Source: Candidatus Omnitrophota bacterium
GTDB lineage: Bacteria > Omnitrophota > Gorgyraeia > Gygaellales > Profunditerraquicolaceae
Direction: 5' to 3'
Length of the DNA: 31,652 bases
NCBI GenBank assembly: GCA_028716305.1
Contig: JAQUQA010000002.1
Location: forward strand, 1-31,652
The notes beneath the pieces are model-generated. The model saw only the letters and a list, made by a program, of their open reading frames with translations. It was not told the origin of the DNA and did not search any database. Positions 1 through 6,785 of this stretch are shown piece by piece. Position 1 is the stretch's first letter. Each line of letters begins with the position of its first letter. Position numbers and translations under genes: made by a program.

Positions 1-2
1 GG

Positions 3-752
3 CTGGTCGAAATTGGGATGCAAAGCATGGACCCGCGGATCCTGCGTTCCAGCAACAGGAGTTTTTCCAAAAGAGCCTTCTTTAAGAACCTGCGGGAACT
101 GTCCCGTCAGGGAATTGAGTTCCAGATTGATCTGATGGCTGGACTCCCGGGGCAGGCGTATGCGGACGTAAAAAAATCACTGGATTGGATCTGGCAATTT
201 CAGCCGAAGAGTATCCAAATTTTCCCTTTGATGGTTTTGCCGGGAACATACTTCCGCCAAAACGCCGAAAGGCTGGGGCTCGTTTATGAAAAAAAGCCGC
301 CATATATCTTACTTGGTACCCGGAACCTTTCTGCTAAAGGACTACAGAAGGTTTTTTTGCTGCAGTTCGCCCTGGTAATGTTTTTGGAGATGGGCATTTT
401 TAAAAATACTGTCCGGCGGATGCAAGAGAAACTCCGTCTTGATCTTTCCAAATTGCTCGAAGAATGGCTCAAGCGCCAAAAGCGGTCAATCCCAGAGATA
501 ATGCGGCTTTGTAGTTTTCGGGGCGGCGCGCAGCTCAGGCTGCCCATGGATCCGTTTATCGAGGATGCCCCGGATTTTGTTAAATATCTCGGTAAAAAAT
601 ATAACCGGCCGCGGCTTTATAGTGAGCTTTATCCGTTTTTAAAAGACGACCTGGCCGCGGTCATTTTTGAAAAATATGCCCTCGGGCAGAGATTATGGTA
701 TAATCGTAAGAAAGCACTCTATGCGAAAGACAAAAATGGCTCAAAAAATTAA
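3..752 (+). CDS. Radical SAM protein, B12-binding type with DUF4080-like tail (partial, C-terminal part)
   Basis: The reading frame is already open at the left edge (first full codon at base 3), so the N-terminus, including any cobalamin-binding domain and the CxxxCxxC cluster, lies outside the window. The visible part starts with VEIGMQS, the strand common in the radical SAM barrel of B12-binding radical SAM proteins, followed by DLMAGLPGQ, the usual glycine-rich late-barrel motif. The remaining roughly 150 residues are helical and charged and resemble the DUF4080 tail of this group. Members carry out SAM-dependent radical chemistry; the substrate cannot be told from this fragment. The 3' end overlaps the next gene by 32 bases, which suggests translational coupling. 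The family call is fairly secure, the DUF4080 assignment less so. Confidence 0.75.
   Translation: MVEIGMQSMDPRILRSSNRSFSKRAFFKNLRELSRQGIEFQIDLMAGLPGQAYADVKKSLDWIWQFQPKSIQIFPLMVLPGTYFRQNAERLGLVYEKKPPYILLGTRNLSAKGLQKVFLLQFALVMFLEMGIFKNTVRRMQEKLRLDLSKLLEEWLKRQKRSIPEIMRLCSFRGGAQLRLPMDPFIEDAPDFVKYLGKKYNRPRLYSELYPFLKDDLAAVIFEKYALGQRLWYNRKKALYAKDKNGSKN
696..704 (+). promoter_or_regulatory. Possible extended -10 promoter inside the end of the first gene
   Basis: The sequence TGGTATAAT is a perfect extended -10 element (TGn followed by TATAAT). No convincing -35 hexamer sits 16-18 bases upstream, which extended -10 promoters can do without. The predicted +1 near 711 lies 10 bases before the ATG at 721, so it could give internal transcription of the U32-TPR gene and those after it. 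It lies within coding sequence, so chance is possible. Confidence 0.4.
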
Positions 753-2208
753 ATTTTCCATTGGATACAACCAAGACCTCAAATTCTTTGATATCCTGGA
801 TAACTACCGGGAGCACGTCGAATCGGTTTATTTTCCCGCCCCGGCTGAGCTTGCCGGGTCAGGCCGGTTGATCCTGCAAAAATCCGGCTATCCGCGGGAG
901 ATCATTCGCTTAATGCGCAAATGCGCCGATTTAGGTATCGATACCCAGCTGTTAATGAATGCGACCTGCATGGGGATAGAAGGCGCGCGCAGGGATAAAT
1001 GTTCCAGGGTCATCGAATATATCCGAGGATTGTATATTTCCGGGTTAAAGAGCGTGGTATTGGCAAATCCTATATATATCACAGAGGTCAGAAAGCACCT
1101 TCCGGGGATCAAGATCGAATCTTCGGTAAATGCTTTTGTCAGGACGGTTGAGCACGCGCAGTATTTGAAACGGCTGGGGGTAGATACCCTGACCGTCGAC
1201 CGGGATATTAACCGGAACATCCCGCTGATTAAAAAGATCAAACGGGAAACCGGCCTGGAGATCAAAGTCATGCTTAACGAAGGGTGTCTGAAAAATTGTC
1301 CTTTTCGGGTTGCCCACTATAACATCCTTTCGCATGCCGATTCTGCGTCGAATATCCCGATGAGCAATCTTTTCGACCCGGATCGCTTATGCCGAATGAT
1401 TTACAAAGATACTCCGGAAAAGGTCTTTAGTGTCCCATTCATCCCCCCGGAAGGGGTCAGGCATTATCTGGGGATTGCCGATCATTTTAAGATCTCTACC
1501 CGCGGACTTTCTACACTTCAGGTGATTAACTGCCTGAAAATTTATATCAAAGGGGACTTTGAGGGTAACTTGTTGGAGATACTCGACTGTCCGGGGCTGG
1601 CAGCCTTCAGCTACCTTGATTATCGCCAGATGCGAAAAAGCAATTTTTTTCGGAAAATGCTTAGATGTAGCGGTGAGTGCGCCAGCTGCAAGTTCTGTTT
1701 TAAACTGGCCAAGCAGGTGATGGTTTTGAACCTTGATTGGTGTAAAAACGAAGAAAAGCTCAGGGAAAGCAAAAAGGCGATTAAGATAATGCGGCGCCGC
1801 CGTCTTGCCGGCCGGCAGGGCACGGAAGAGGTTTTGCTGCTTGGTAAGGCCTATTGTAATTTGAAGCGGTATGCGCAGGCGATGCTCTGCGCGAAAAAGG
1901 TATTAAGGTCGGCGCCTGGTTCCCTGGAAGGCTTTATCCTGTTGGGGCGGATATATGAAGAAACAGGTAAATTGCCACTGGCCGCGGCTATCTATAAAAA
2001 GGCATTGAAAAAAAATCCCAGCCTCAAGGCGCTGCTCTTAAATTCACTCAGGATAGGCATGCAGCTCGGGGACCACAAGCTGGTTTTTAGGAATCTGGCG
2101 CTCTTAAAAAAACATAATTTTAACATTGATATCGATAAGGGATTCACGGAAAAACGGCTTTTGCCCCTTGCCGAAATGTTAAATCCAACTACGGAGAAGA
2201 ACCAATGA
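721..2208 (+). CDS. U32-peptidase-family (UbiU/UbiV-like) protein with Fe-S-type cysteines and C-terminal TPR repeats
   Basis: The first roughly 330 of 495 residues have the beta/alpha-barrel layout of the U32 family, including the NEGCLKNCPFR segment (C189, C193) that follows the central strands. A second cluster C316-x3-C320-x2-C323-x2-C326 completes a plausible Fe-S site. Established U32 relatives UbiU/UbiV and RlhA bind 4Fe-4S clusters and act in oxygen-independent hydroxylation, not proteolysis; whether this one does likewise is inference. From about residue 375 there are TPR-like helices (for example LLGKAYCNLKRYAQA and LLGRIYEETGKLPLAAAIYKKAL), so it is a fusion. Start: ATG 721 is chosen over ATG 736 because it fits a weak AAGAAAG upstream, but 736 is equally possible. 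An open frame back to 667 would overlap the preceding gene more. The 3' end overlaps the next gene as ATGA. Confidence 0.7.
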   Translation: MRKTKMAQKIKFSIGYNQDLKFFDILDNYREHVESVYFPAPAELAGSGRLILQKSGYPREIIRLMRKCADLGIDTQLLMNATCMGIEGARRDKCSRVIEYIRGLYISGLKSVVLANPIYITEVRKHLPGIKIESSVNAFVRTVEHAQYLKRLGVDTLTVDRDINRNIPLIKKIKRETGLEIKVMLNEGCLKNCPFRVAHYNILSHADSASNIPMSNLFDPDRLCRMIYKDTPEKVFSVPFIPPEGVRHYLGIADHFKISTRGLSTLQVINCLKIYIKGDFEGNLLEILDCPGLAAFSYLDYRQMRKSNFFRKMLRCSGECASCKFCFKLAKQVMVLNLDWCKNEEKLRESKKAIKIMRRRRLAGRQGTEEVLLLGKAYCNLKRYAQAMLCAKKVLRSAPGSLEGFILLGRIYEETGKLPLAAAIYKKALKKNPSLKALLLNSLRIGMQLGDHKLVFRNLALLKKHNFNIDIDKGFTEKRLLPLAEMLNPTTEKNQ

Positions 2209-2525
2209 TCGTTATCGAAGATTTCAGAAAATTGGAGCTTAGGGTTGCAGAAATAATCGAGGTGAACGACCACCCTGATGCGGACAGGCTTTATCTGATT
2301 AAGCTTGACCTCGGGGATAGGCAGAAACAGGTAGTCGCCGGGATTAAGGCTTGCTATAGCAAAGAAGAATTAATCGGCAGGCAGGTGGTGGTGGTGGATA
2401 ACTTGCAGCCGGCTGTCTTAAGGGGGCAAGAAAGCCAGGGGATGATCCTGGCTGCTTCCGACGAAAATGGGATAGTTCTGGTCAGCCCGGATAAGAAACT
2501 GAAATTAGGAAGTGTGGTTAAATGA
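2205..2525 (+). CDS. Stand-alone tRNA-binding OB-fold protein (MetRS C-terminal/beta-subunit-like)
   Basis: At 106 residues this is only the EMAP/Trbp111-type tRNA-binding OB fold found at the C-terminus of many methionyl-tRNA synthetases. Visible family marks are the opening FRKLELRVAEI, the HPDADRLYLIKLDLG segment, VVAGI, and the RGQESQGMILAA segment near the end. Free-standing forms bind tRNA non-specifically and can act in trans with a truncated MetRS. The ATG overlaps the stop of the U32 gene (ATGA), with a GGAGA ribosome-binding site about 8 bases upstream. The catalytic MetRS is not in this window, so pairing with it is inference. Family assignment is strong. Confidence 0.88.
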   Translation: MIVIEDFRKLELRVAEIIEVNDHPDADRLYLIKLDLGDRQKQVVAGIKACYSKEELIGRQVVVVDNLQPAVLRGQESQGMILAASDENGIVLVSPDKKLKLGSVVK

Positions 2526-3013
2526 TTAAGCAATTTGTTCCCCAGGAATTTTGCTTGCAATGTCTCGGTTGCTGCCGGTTCAGAGAGGATAATTCCGTAT
2601 GGGCCCCTTGTCTTTTGGATGAGGAGATCCAGGAGTTGATCGATAAGGATATCCCTCCTGCTACGATCACTGCCGACAGGAGGATCCATCCGGTGCCGAA
2701 TCCCTCGGGTGAAGGTTACTTTTGCGCCTTTCTTTCGGCCCAGGAGAACAAATGCAAAATTTATAACTTTCGGCCATTCGAGTGCCAGCTTTATCCTTTT
2801 TTACTCAACCTGAGAGGCAAAAAGGTAATTTTGACCGTGGATTTAAACTGCCCGTATATAAAGAAAAGCATTAATGACCCCAGCTTCAAAGAGTACAGCG
2901 AGCAGCTGGCCAAATTCCTGAATTCTCCCGCGCAGGTCAAGCTCCTAAGAAACAACCCCCAGGTGCTGCAGGCCTACGAGGAAGTATCCGAGATTATCGA
3001 GCTGGATATTTAA
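2522..3013 (+). CDS. YkgJ-family cysteine-cluster protein (putative Zn/Fe-chelating)
   Basis: The 163-residue product opens with FCLQCLGCCRF (C-x2-C-x2-CC), followed by CLLDEEI, CAFL, CKIYNFRPFECQLYPF. This is the spaced cysteine signature of the YkgJ/UPF0153 family, thought to chelate zinc or iron; the exact function is unknown. In many bacteria these genes sit beside radical SAM genes, as here (3935 onward). The start overlaps the preceding stop (ATGA), so it is translationally coupled to the tRNA-binding gene. Nothing suggests truncation. Confidence 0.85.
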   Translation: MIKQFVPQEFCLQCLGCCRFREDNSVWAPCLLDEEIQELIDKDIPPATITADRRIHPVPNPSGEGYFCAFLSAQENKCKIYNFRPFECQLYPFLLNLRGKKVILTVDLNCPYIKKSINDPSFKEYSEQLAKFLNSPAQVKLLRNNPQVLQAYEEVSEIIELDI

Positions 3014-3017
3014 AAAA

Positions 3018-3938
3018 ATGAAACTCAGAGAACTTTCTTTAGTAGACCGAAGAATCTTCCAAAGATATCTCGGGCTACGGGCAAGCGAACTCTCCGTCTA
3101 TAATTTTACCGCTATCTACATCTGGAAAAAACTTTTTAAGATAGAATGGTCGCTGACTGATGGTAACCTTTGCGTGTTTTTTACCGACAGGATAGGGACT
3201 TTTTTGTATCTTAGCCCCCTGGGGAAAAAAATAAGTCCTGTGGCCTTAGAAGAGAGTTTCCGGCTGATGCACGAGCGTAACCGAAGAGCGGAATTCTGCC
3301 GCATTGAGTATGCCCAGGAAGATGAATTAGCGCAGTTTACCGCCTTAGGTTATGAGTGCCTGAAGAAAGACGGGGATTATCTTTGCCTAAGAAGTGATCT
3401 GGCCAATCTGTCGGGCACAGGATTCAAGTCCAAGCGTTCCTGCGTGAATTATTTTACCAAACACTACGATTTTACCTATTCTGTTTTTAAGCGCTCTGAC
3501 AGTCGGGAGTGCTTGGATTTATACCGGCTCTGGCAAAGGCAGCGCAGTACCACCCATAGCGATAAAATATACCGGGCGATGCTCGGGGATACCTTTGTTA
3601 CGCTGAAGGTTTTTCTTTCTGCATGCCGTTCTTTAGGCTGCCAGGGCAGGGTTGTCCGCGTCCAGGGAAAAATCAAAGCCTTCAGCTTCGGGTATCATTT
3701 GAATAAAGACACCTTTTGCATCCTCTATGAAGTAGCCGACCTTAAGTTCAAAGGGTTGGCGCAGTTTATTTTCAGAGAATTCTCCGCGGAGTTAAAAGAA
3801 TATACGTATATAAATATTATGGATGATTCAGGAATGGAAAATCTTAAAAAAACCAAACTGAGCTACCATCCGCAAAGGATGATCCCTGCGTATGTGATCA
3901 GGGAAAATAGCGTTTTGGGAAATCATTGTCGAAGATGA
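3018..3938 (+). CDS. DUF2156 / LPG-synthase C-terminal-like acyltransferase-fold protein
   Basis: This 306-residue protein resembles the DUF2156 family, which shares the tandem GNAT fold of the C-terminal domain of phosphatidylglycerol lysyltransferase (MprF). Supporting segments are the early YNFTAIYIWKK region, the KSKRSCVNYFTKHYDF motif in the middle that matches the family's K-x-K-R-x-x-x-NYF pattern, and the GxIKAFSFGY strand near residue 220. No membrane segment is visible, so it is cytosolic and would be expected to transfer an acyl or aminoacyl group, possibly from an aminoacyl-tRNA. The substrate is unknown. It starts 4 bases after the YkgJ stop, and its own stop overlaps the radical SAM start (ATGA). 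A link with the upstream tRNA-binding domain gene is speculative. Confidence 0.7.
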   Translation: MKLRELSLVDRRIFQRYLGLRASELSVYNFTAIYIWKKLFKIEWSLTDGNLCVFFTDRIGTFLYLSPLGKKISPVALEESFRLMHERNRRAEFCRIEYAQEDELAQFTALGYECLKKDGDYLCLRSDLANLSGTGFKSKRSCVNYFTKHYDFTYSVFKRSDSRECLDLYRLWQRQRSTTHSDKIYRAMLGDTFVTLKVFLSACRSLGCQGRVVRVQGKIKAFSFGYHLNKDTFCILYEVADLKFKGLAQFIFREFSAELKEYTYINIMDDSGMENLKKTKLSYHPQRMIPAYVIRENSVLGNHCRR

Positions 3939-5065
3939 AAAATAATAAAGCAAGCAGAAAGGCATGGGTAAAGACACTCTATCCGCAAAGCGTGGTCTGG
4001 GAAGTTACTCTGGCCTGTAACATGCGCTGCCTGCACTGCGGTTCCAGCGCCAGCCCTTTAAGAAAAAGGCCGGATGAACTTTCTACGAAAGAGGCGCTGA
4101 ATTTGATAGTTGATTTTAAGGAGCTGGGTGTTGAACGGGTTTGTTTTTCCGGAGGCGAACCATTTTTAAGAACAGACTGGGAAAAGCTGGCGGTTTGCCT
4201 GGCCCGGCTGGGGATGCGTCCGGGATTTATCAGCAACGGTTTTTTAATTGACCGTAATTTAGCGCAGAAACTTAGTAAGTTGCGTAAATACGGCTTGGTG
4301 GTCAGCTTAAGCGTAGATGGAGATGAGAAAACGCACGATCTGATCCGCCAGACCAAAGGTTCTTTTCAAAAGTCAATGCAGGCACTGGATCTACTCTGCG
4401 CAGAGGGGGTGGCGACTTCGGTGATCACTTCTGTGCATAAGATCAACCTGCCGGTCCTGCCGAATATCAGCAAGGAAATTTTCAAATATAATATAGGGGC
4501 CTGGCAGCTGCAATTAGCCGTGCCCTGGGGGAGAATGGCGGAAAATAAAGAAGCTCTTTTAAGCCCCGCCGATTACCTGGAGCTGGTCGATTTTTTTCTG
4601 CAACAGCGTAAATTGCATAAAAACAGGGTTTGCGTCCCAGATAATATCGGTTACTTTACCAAAGCGGAAAAAGAATGCAGGCCGGACTTACCCTGGAAAG
4701 GCTGCCAGGCGGGAATGATGATCATGGGGATTACCAGTAACGGGGGGGTTACCGGCTGCCTGTCTTTACAGGAAGAGCGTTTTATCGAGGGCAATGTCCG
4801 CGAACGCAGCTTAAAAGATATCTGGTTTGATCCGGAACTTTTCAGTTATAACCGTAAATTTAAAATTACGGATCTTAAGGGTTTTTGCCGCCGCTGCGAG
4901 CATGGCGCAGATTGCCGGGGGGGTTGTAAAAGTACGGCCTATGGTTTTTCCGGATGCCTTTTTGAGAGTTATTACTGTCTTTACCGAATAGAACAGAAAC
5001 AAGGGGTGCCGGCCGACAGTTTTTCCTTCAGGAAAACCCTTGGCGCTGGCAAGTATCATCCCTAA
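3935..5065 (+). CDS. Radical SAM/SPASM enzyme A
   Basis: The 376-residue product has the radical SAM cluster C28-x3-C32-x2-C35 (CNMRCLHC), the FSGGEPF motif, SLSVDGD, and a C-terminal SPASM domain with CQAG, GCLSL, CRRCEHGADCRGGCKS and a final C. SPASM enzymes carry auxiliary Fe-S clusters and mostly modify peptides or proteins (PqqE, anSME, sactisynthases) or haem precursors (AhbC/AhbD, NirJ). No haem genes are nearby, so peptide or protein modification is the better guess. Start: ATG 3935 overlaps the preceding stop as ATGA; an in-frame TTG at 3926 is less likely. It ends 42 bases before the protease-like gene at 5107. A functional link to the small peptide at 6503 is inferred only from proximity. 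Confidence 0.85.
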   Translation: MKNNKASRKAWVKTLYPQSVVWEVTLACNMRCLHCGSSASPLRKRPDELSTKEALNLIVDFKELGVERVCFSGGEPFLRTDWEKLAVCLARLGMRPGFISNGFLIDRNLAQKLSKLRKYGLVVSLSVDGDEKTHDLIRQTKGSFQKSMQALDLLCAEGVATSVITSVHKINLPVLPNISKEIFKYNIGAWQLQLAVPWGRMAENKEALLSPADYLELVDFFLQQRKLHKNRVCVPDNIGYFTKAEKECRPDLPWKGCQAGMMIMGITSNGGVTGCLSLQEERFIEGNVRERSLKDIWFDPELFSYNRKFKITDLKGFCRRCEHGADCRGGCKSTAYGFSGCLFESYYCLYRIEQKQGVPADSFSFRKTLGAGKYHP

Positions 5066-5072
5066 TAAAGCC

Positions 5073-5100
5073 TTGATTTTTTACGGGTGTGTTTTATAAT
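5073..5100 (+). promoter_or_regulatory. Sigma-70-type promoter, apparently leaderless
   Basis: TTGATT at 5073-5078 and TATAAT at 5095-5100 are separated by 16 bases. Six bases follow before the ATG at 5107, so the expected +1 is the A of the start codon. The gene has no Shine-Dalgarno sequence, which fits leaderless translation. This would start a unit of protease-like gene, peptide gene and radical SAM B. Confidence 0.7.
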
Positions 5101-5106
5101 AAAAAT

Positions 5107-6483
5107 ATGCAAAAGACGCGGTTTCTAACCATATTATTTACTTCGGTTGTGATTCTTTTTGCCTCCTTTTGTTTTGCCGCAGAAGATTCGGCGCTTCCTT
5201 TGGATGCCCAGCCTTTGGATACTGAATTACCCCGGCTGGTCTCGGATGCCGTTAATGCCGTAGTAACGATCATTAACAAGGCCCCGGGCCGGCAGGATTA
5301 TCTTGGCAGCGGTTTTATTGTTTCAAAAGACGGTAAGATCCTGACCGCACTGCACAATTTGACCCGGGCAACAGAATTACTGGTCAGGACCAAAAGCGGA
5401 GAATTATTTCCGGTTGTCTCGGTAATTTTCAGTAATACCGGAATGGACCTTTGTATCCTGAAAATAGATGCCGCTGATTTGCCGGTGGTCCCCCTGGGTA
5501 ATTCCGACAGCCTGCCGATAAAAAAAGAGGTTTTTCTCTTAAAGAATGATCCGGGCCAGACGGCGCTTTTTTCCAAAGGAGTGAACTTTGGGTTGATGGA
5601 AATGGCGCCGCGACAATACCTGCGTTTTGTTGCCGCAGATGCCGGCAGGAACAATACTGGTGGTCCGCTTTTGGATGCCGCTGGCCGGGCGGTTGGGATG
5701 GTGCTCTATTTTTCCGAAAATTCCGAAAATTACGCCCTGGCGATCAATCAAGCCAAGCCGCTGCTGGACAAAACAAACGGGGTTATCCCGCAGGATTTTA
5801 TAAATAGCATCAGGCCCGCAGACAATTCTTTATTGCAAGGCAACTTCGCGTTTTTTAATAATAAATTTGACCAGGCAGAATCATTTTACAGCCAGGCCGT
5901 AAAAGAAGCCCCGGATTCCACGGATGCCCACAATAGCCTGGGCGTGATCTATCTTATTCAGAATAAAAAAGATAAGTCCTTGGAAGAAATGAGCAGGGCG
6001 TTAAAGCTTGATCCTTCCGACGCGCAAATTTACAATAATATCGGAAACGTATATTTTTCTTTGGGAAAATATCCTGAGGCGGCCGATGCCTATGAAAAGG
6101 CATTGCAGCTGGGCCCAGATCAATTTTTGGTAAATTTTAACCTGGGTCTGCTTTACAGCTCGACCGGGGAGATTGGCGAGGCGGTTGCCGCGTATAAAAG
6201 GGCGATCCAGATAAATCCCTCTATCATCAATGCATATTTTAACCTGGGAATGCTCTATTATTTTTCTAAAGATACGCCAAAGGCGGTCGAAGCCTTAAAT
6301 AAAGCTGTTGAGCTTGATCCGGATTTCGCCACGGGATATTACCAGCTCGGGGTAATCTCTTTGGAATCAAAGGATTATCTTCGGGCCGGGGAATTACTGG
6401 AAAGGGCCAAAATAAAGTTTCAGGAACAAGGTTATCCGGAAATGGCAAAGGAAGCAGAAGCGATTTTAGAAAAAATTCCTTAA
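5107..6483 (+). CDS. Exported trypsin-like (DegP-type) domain plus TPR protein; catalytic Ser replaced by Thr
   Basis: Residues 1 to about 25 form a Sec signal peptide (short basic start, hydrophobic LTILFTSVVILFASFCFA, AED after the cleavage site). Residues about 35-225 align with the S1C/HtrA fold: GSGFIVSKDGKILTALHNL gives His83, MDLCILKI gives Asp114, and the oxyanion/nucleophile loop that normally reads GNSGGPLL reads NNTGGPLL, giving Thr184 (codon ACT). Spacings match DegP. From about residue 240 five or six TPR units follow (LGVIYLIQNKK, IGNVYFSLGKYPEAADAYEKAL, LGLLYSSTGEIGEA, LGMLYYFSKDTPKA). It is probably a periplasmic TPR scaffold with a dead or slow protease domain. Start 5107 is chosen because it begins a clean signal peptide and fits the promoter. 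The small peptide gene starts 19 bases downstream. Confidence 0.85.
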   Translation: MQKTRFLTILFTSVVILFASFCFAAEDSALPLDAQPLDTELPRLVSDAVNAVVTIINKAPGRQDYLGSGFIVSKDGKILTALHNLTRATELLVRTKSGELFPVVSVIFSNTGMDLCILKIDAADLPVVPLGNSDSLPIKKEVFLLKNDPGQTALFSKGVNFGLMEMAPRQYLRFVAADAGRNNTGGPLLDAAGRAVGMVLYFSENSENYALAINQAKPLLDKTNGVIPQDFINSIRPADNSLLQGNFAFFNNKFDQAESFYSQAVKEAPDSTDAHNSLGVIYLIQNKKDKSLEEMSRALKLDPSDAQIYNNIGNVYFSLGKYPEAADAYEKALQLGPDQFLVNFNLGLLYSSTGEIGEAVAAYKRAIQINPSIINAYFNLGMLYYFSKDTPKAVEALNKAVELDPDFATGYYQLGVISLESKDYLRAGELLERAKIKFQEQGYPEMAKEAEAILEKIP

Positions 6484-6502
6484 ATTTAGCGTAGCCGCAA
6501 TC

Positions 6503-6688
6503 ATGAAAAAGAAGCGTTGGATTACCCCGGAACTTAAGATTTTCATGAGGAAAGAGGACCAGGAGCTGGTCTTGGCCAAATGTCATTGTGGCGCTCCTCC
6601 GGGAGGAGGGGTGGTATCAGGGGCACCGATTTGCGCCTGTATGGCCATATACACTTGTCAGTGGAACAGCTCGCCCTCCGGAAGCTGA
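6503..6688 (+). CDS. Putative RiPP precursor peptide (61 aa, Cys-rich core)
   Basis: The product has a basic leader of about 28 residues (MKKKRWITPELKIFMRKEDQ, then ELVLAK) and a Cys/Gly/Pro/Ser-rich tail with CHC, CAC and a final TC (five cysteines), ending SPSGS. A conserved-looking leader followed by a compositionally different, Cys-rich core just upstream of a radical SAM/SPASM gene is the layout of ribosomally made, post-translationally modified peptides such as ranthipeptides and sactipeptides. It has no signal peptide. It lies 19 bases after the protease-like gene and 97 bases before radical SAM B. No clear Shine-Dalgarno precedes it. The core-coding part contains a perfect inverted repeat (6594-6608). 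I infer the role from context and composition; it could be a small structural protein or a chance ORF. Confidence 0.6.
   Translation: MKKKRWITPELKIFMRKEDQELVLAKCHCGAPPGGGVVSGAPICACMAIYTCQWNSSPSGS
6594..6608 (+). repeat. Perfect inverted repeat in the peptide core region
   Basis: CTCCTC-CGG-GAGGAG gives a six-base-pair GC-rich stem with a three-base loop in the codons for the Ala-Pro-Pro-Gly-Gly-Gly part of the peptide. It has no T-run and so is not a terminator. It may reflect codon composition only, or form an mRNA stem that adjusts the ratio of peptide to downstream enzyme. Confidence 0.45.
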
Positions 6689-6718
6689 TTTCCCGAAAAA
6701 CTTTACCGCCTTTTTATT

Positions 6719-6727
6719 TGGTATAAC
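6719..6727 (+). promoter_or_regulatory. Possible extended -10 element upstream of radical SAM B
   Basis: TGGTATAAC differs from the extended -10 consensus by one base and resembles the TGGTATAAT elements at 696, 24720 and 28898. No good -35 is seen at 16-18 bases. It lies in the 97-base gap between the peptide gene and radical SAM B and would give a leader of about 50 bases. If real, it lets the enzyme be expressed apart from the peptide. Confidence 0.3.
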
Positions 6728-6785
6728 CGTCTGATTTACAAATCCTCATTCAAAAGCGCGAGCCGCTATTCCCCGATTATCGCTG

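Noticed and set aside
2382..2399. GGTGG repeats in the tRNA-binding gene
   Set aside because: They encode a run of Val in a conserved beta strand; ordinary coding sequence.
6689..6785. Possible terminator or riboswitch between the peptide gene and radical SAM B
   Set aside because: The CAGCT/AGCTG stem overlaps the peptide stop and lacks a T-run, the later T-run has no stem, and no riboswitch core is recognisable.
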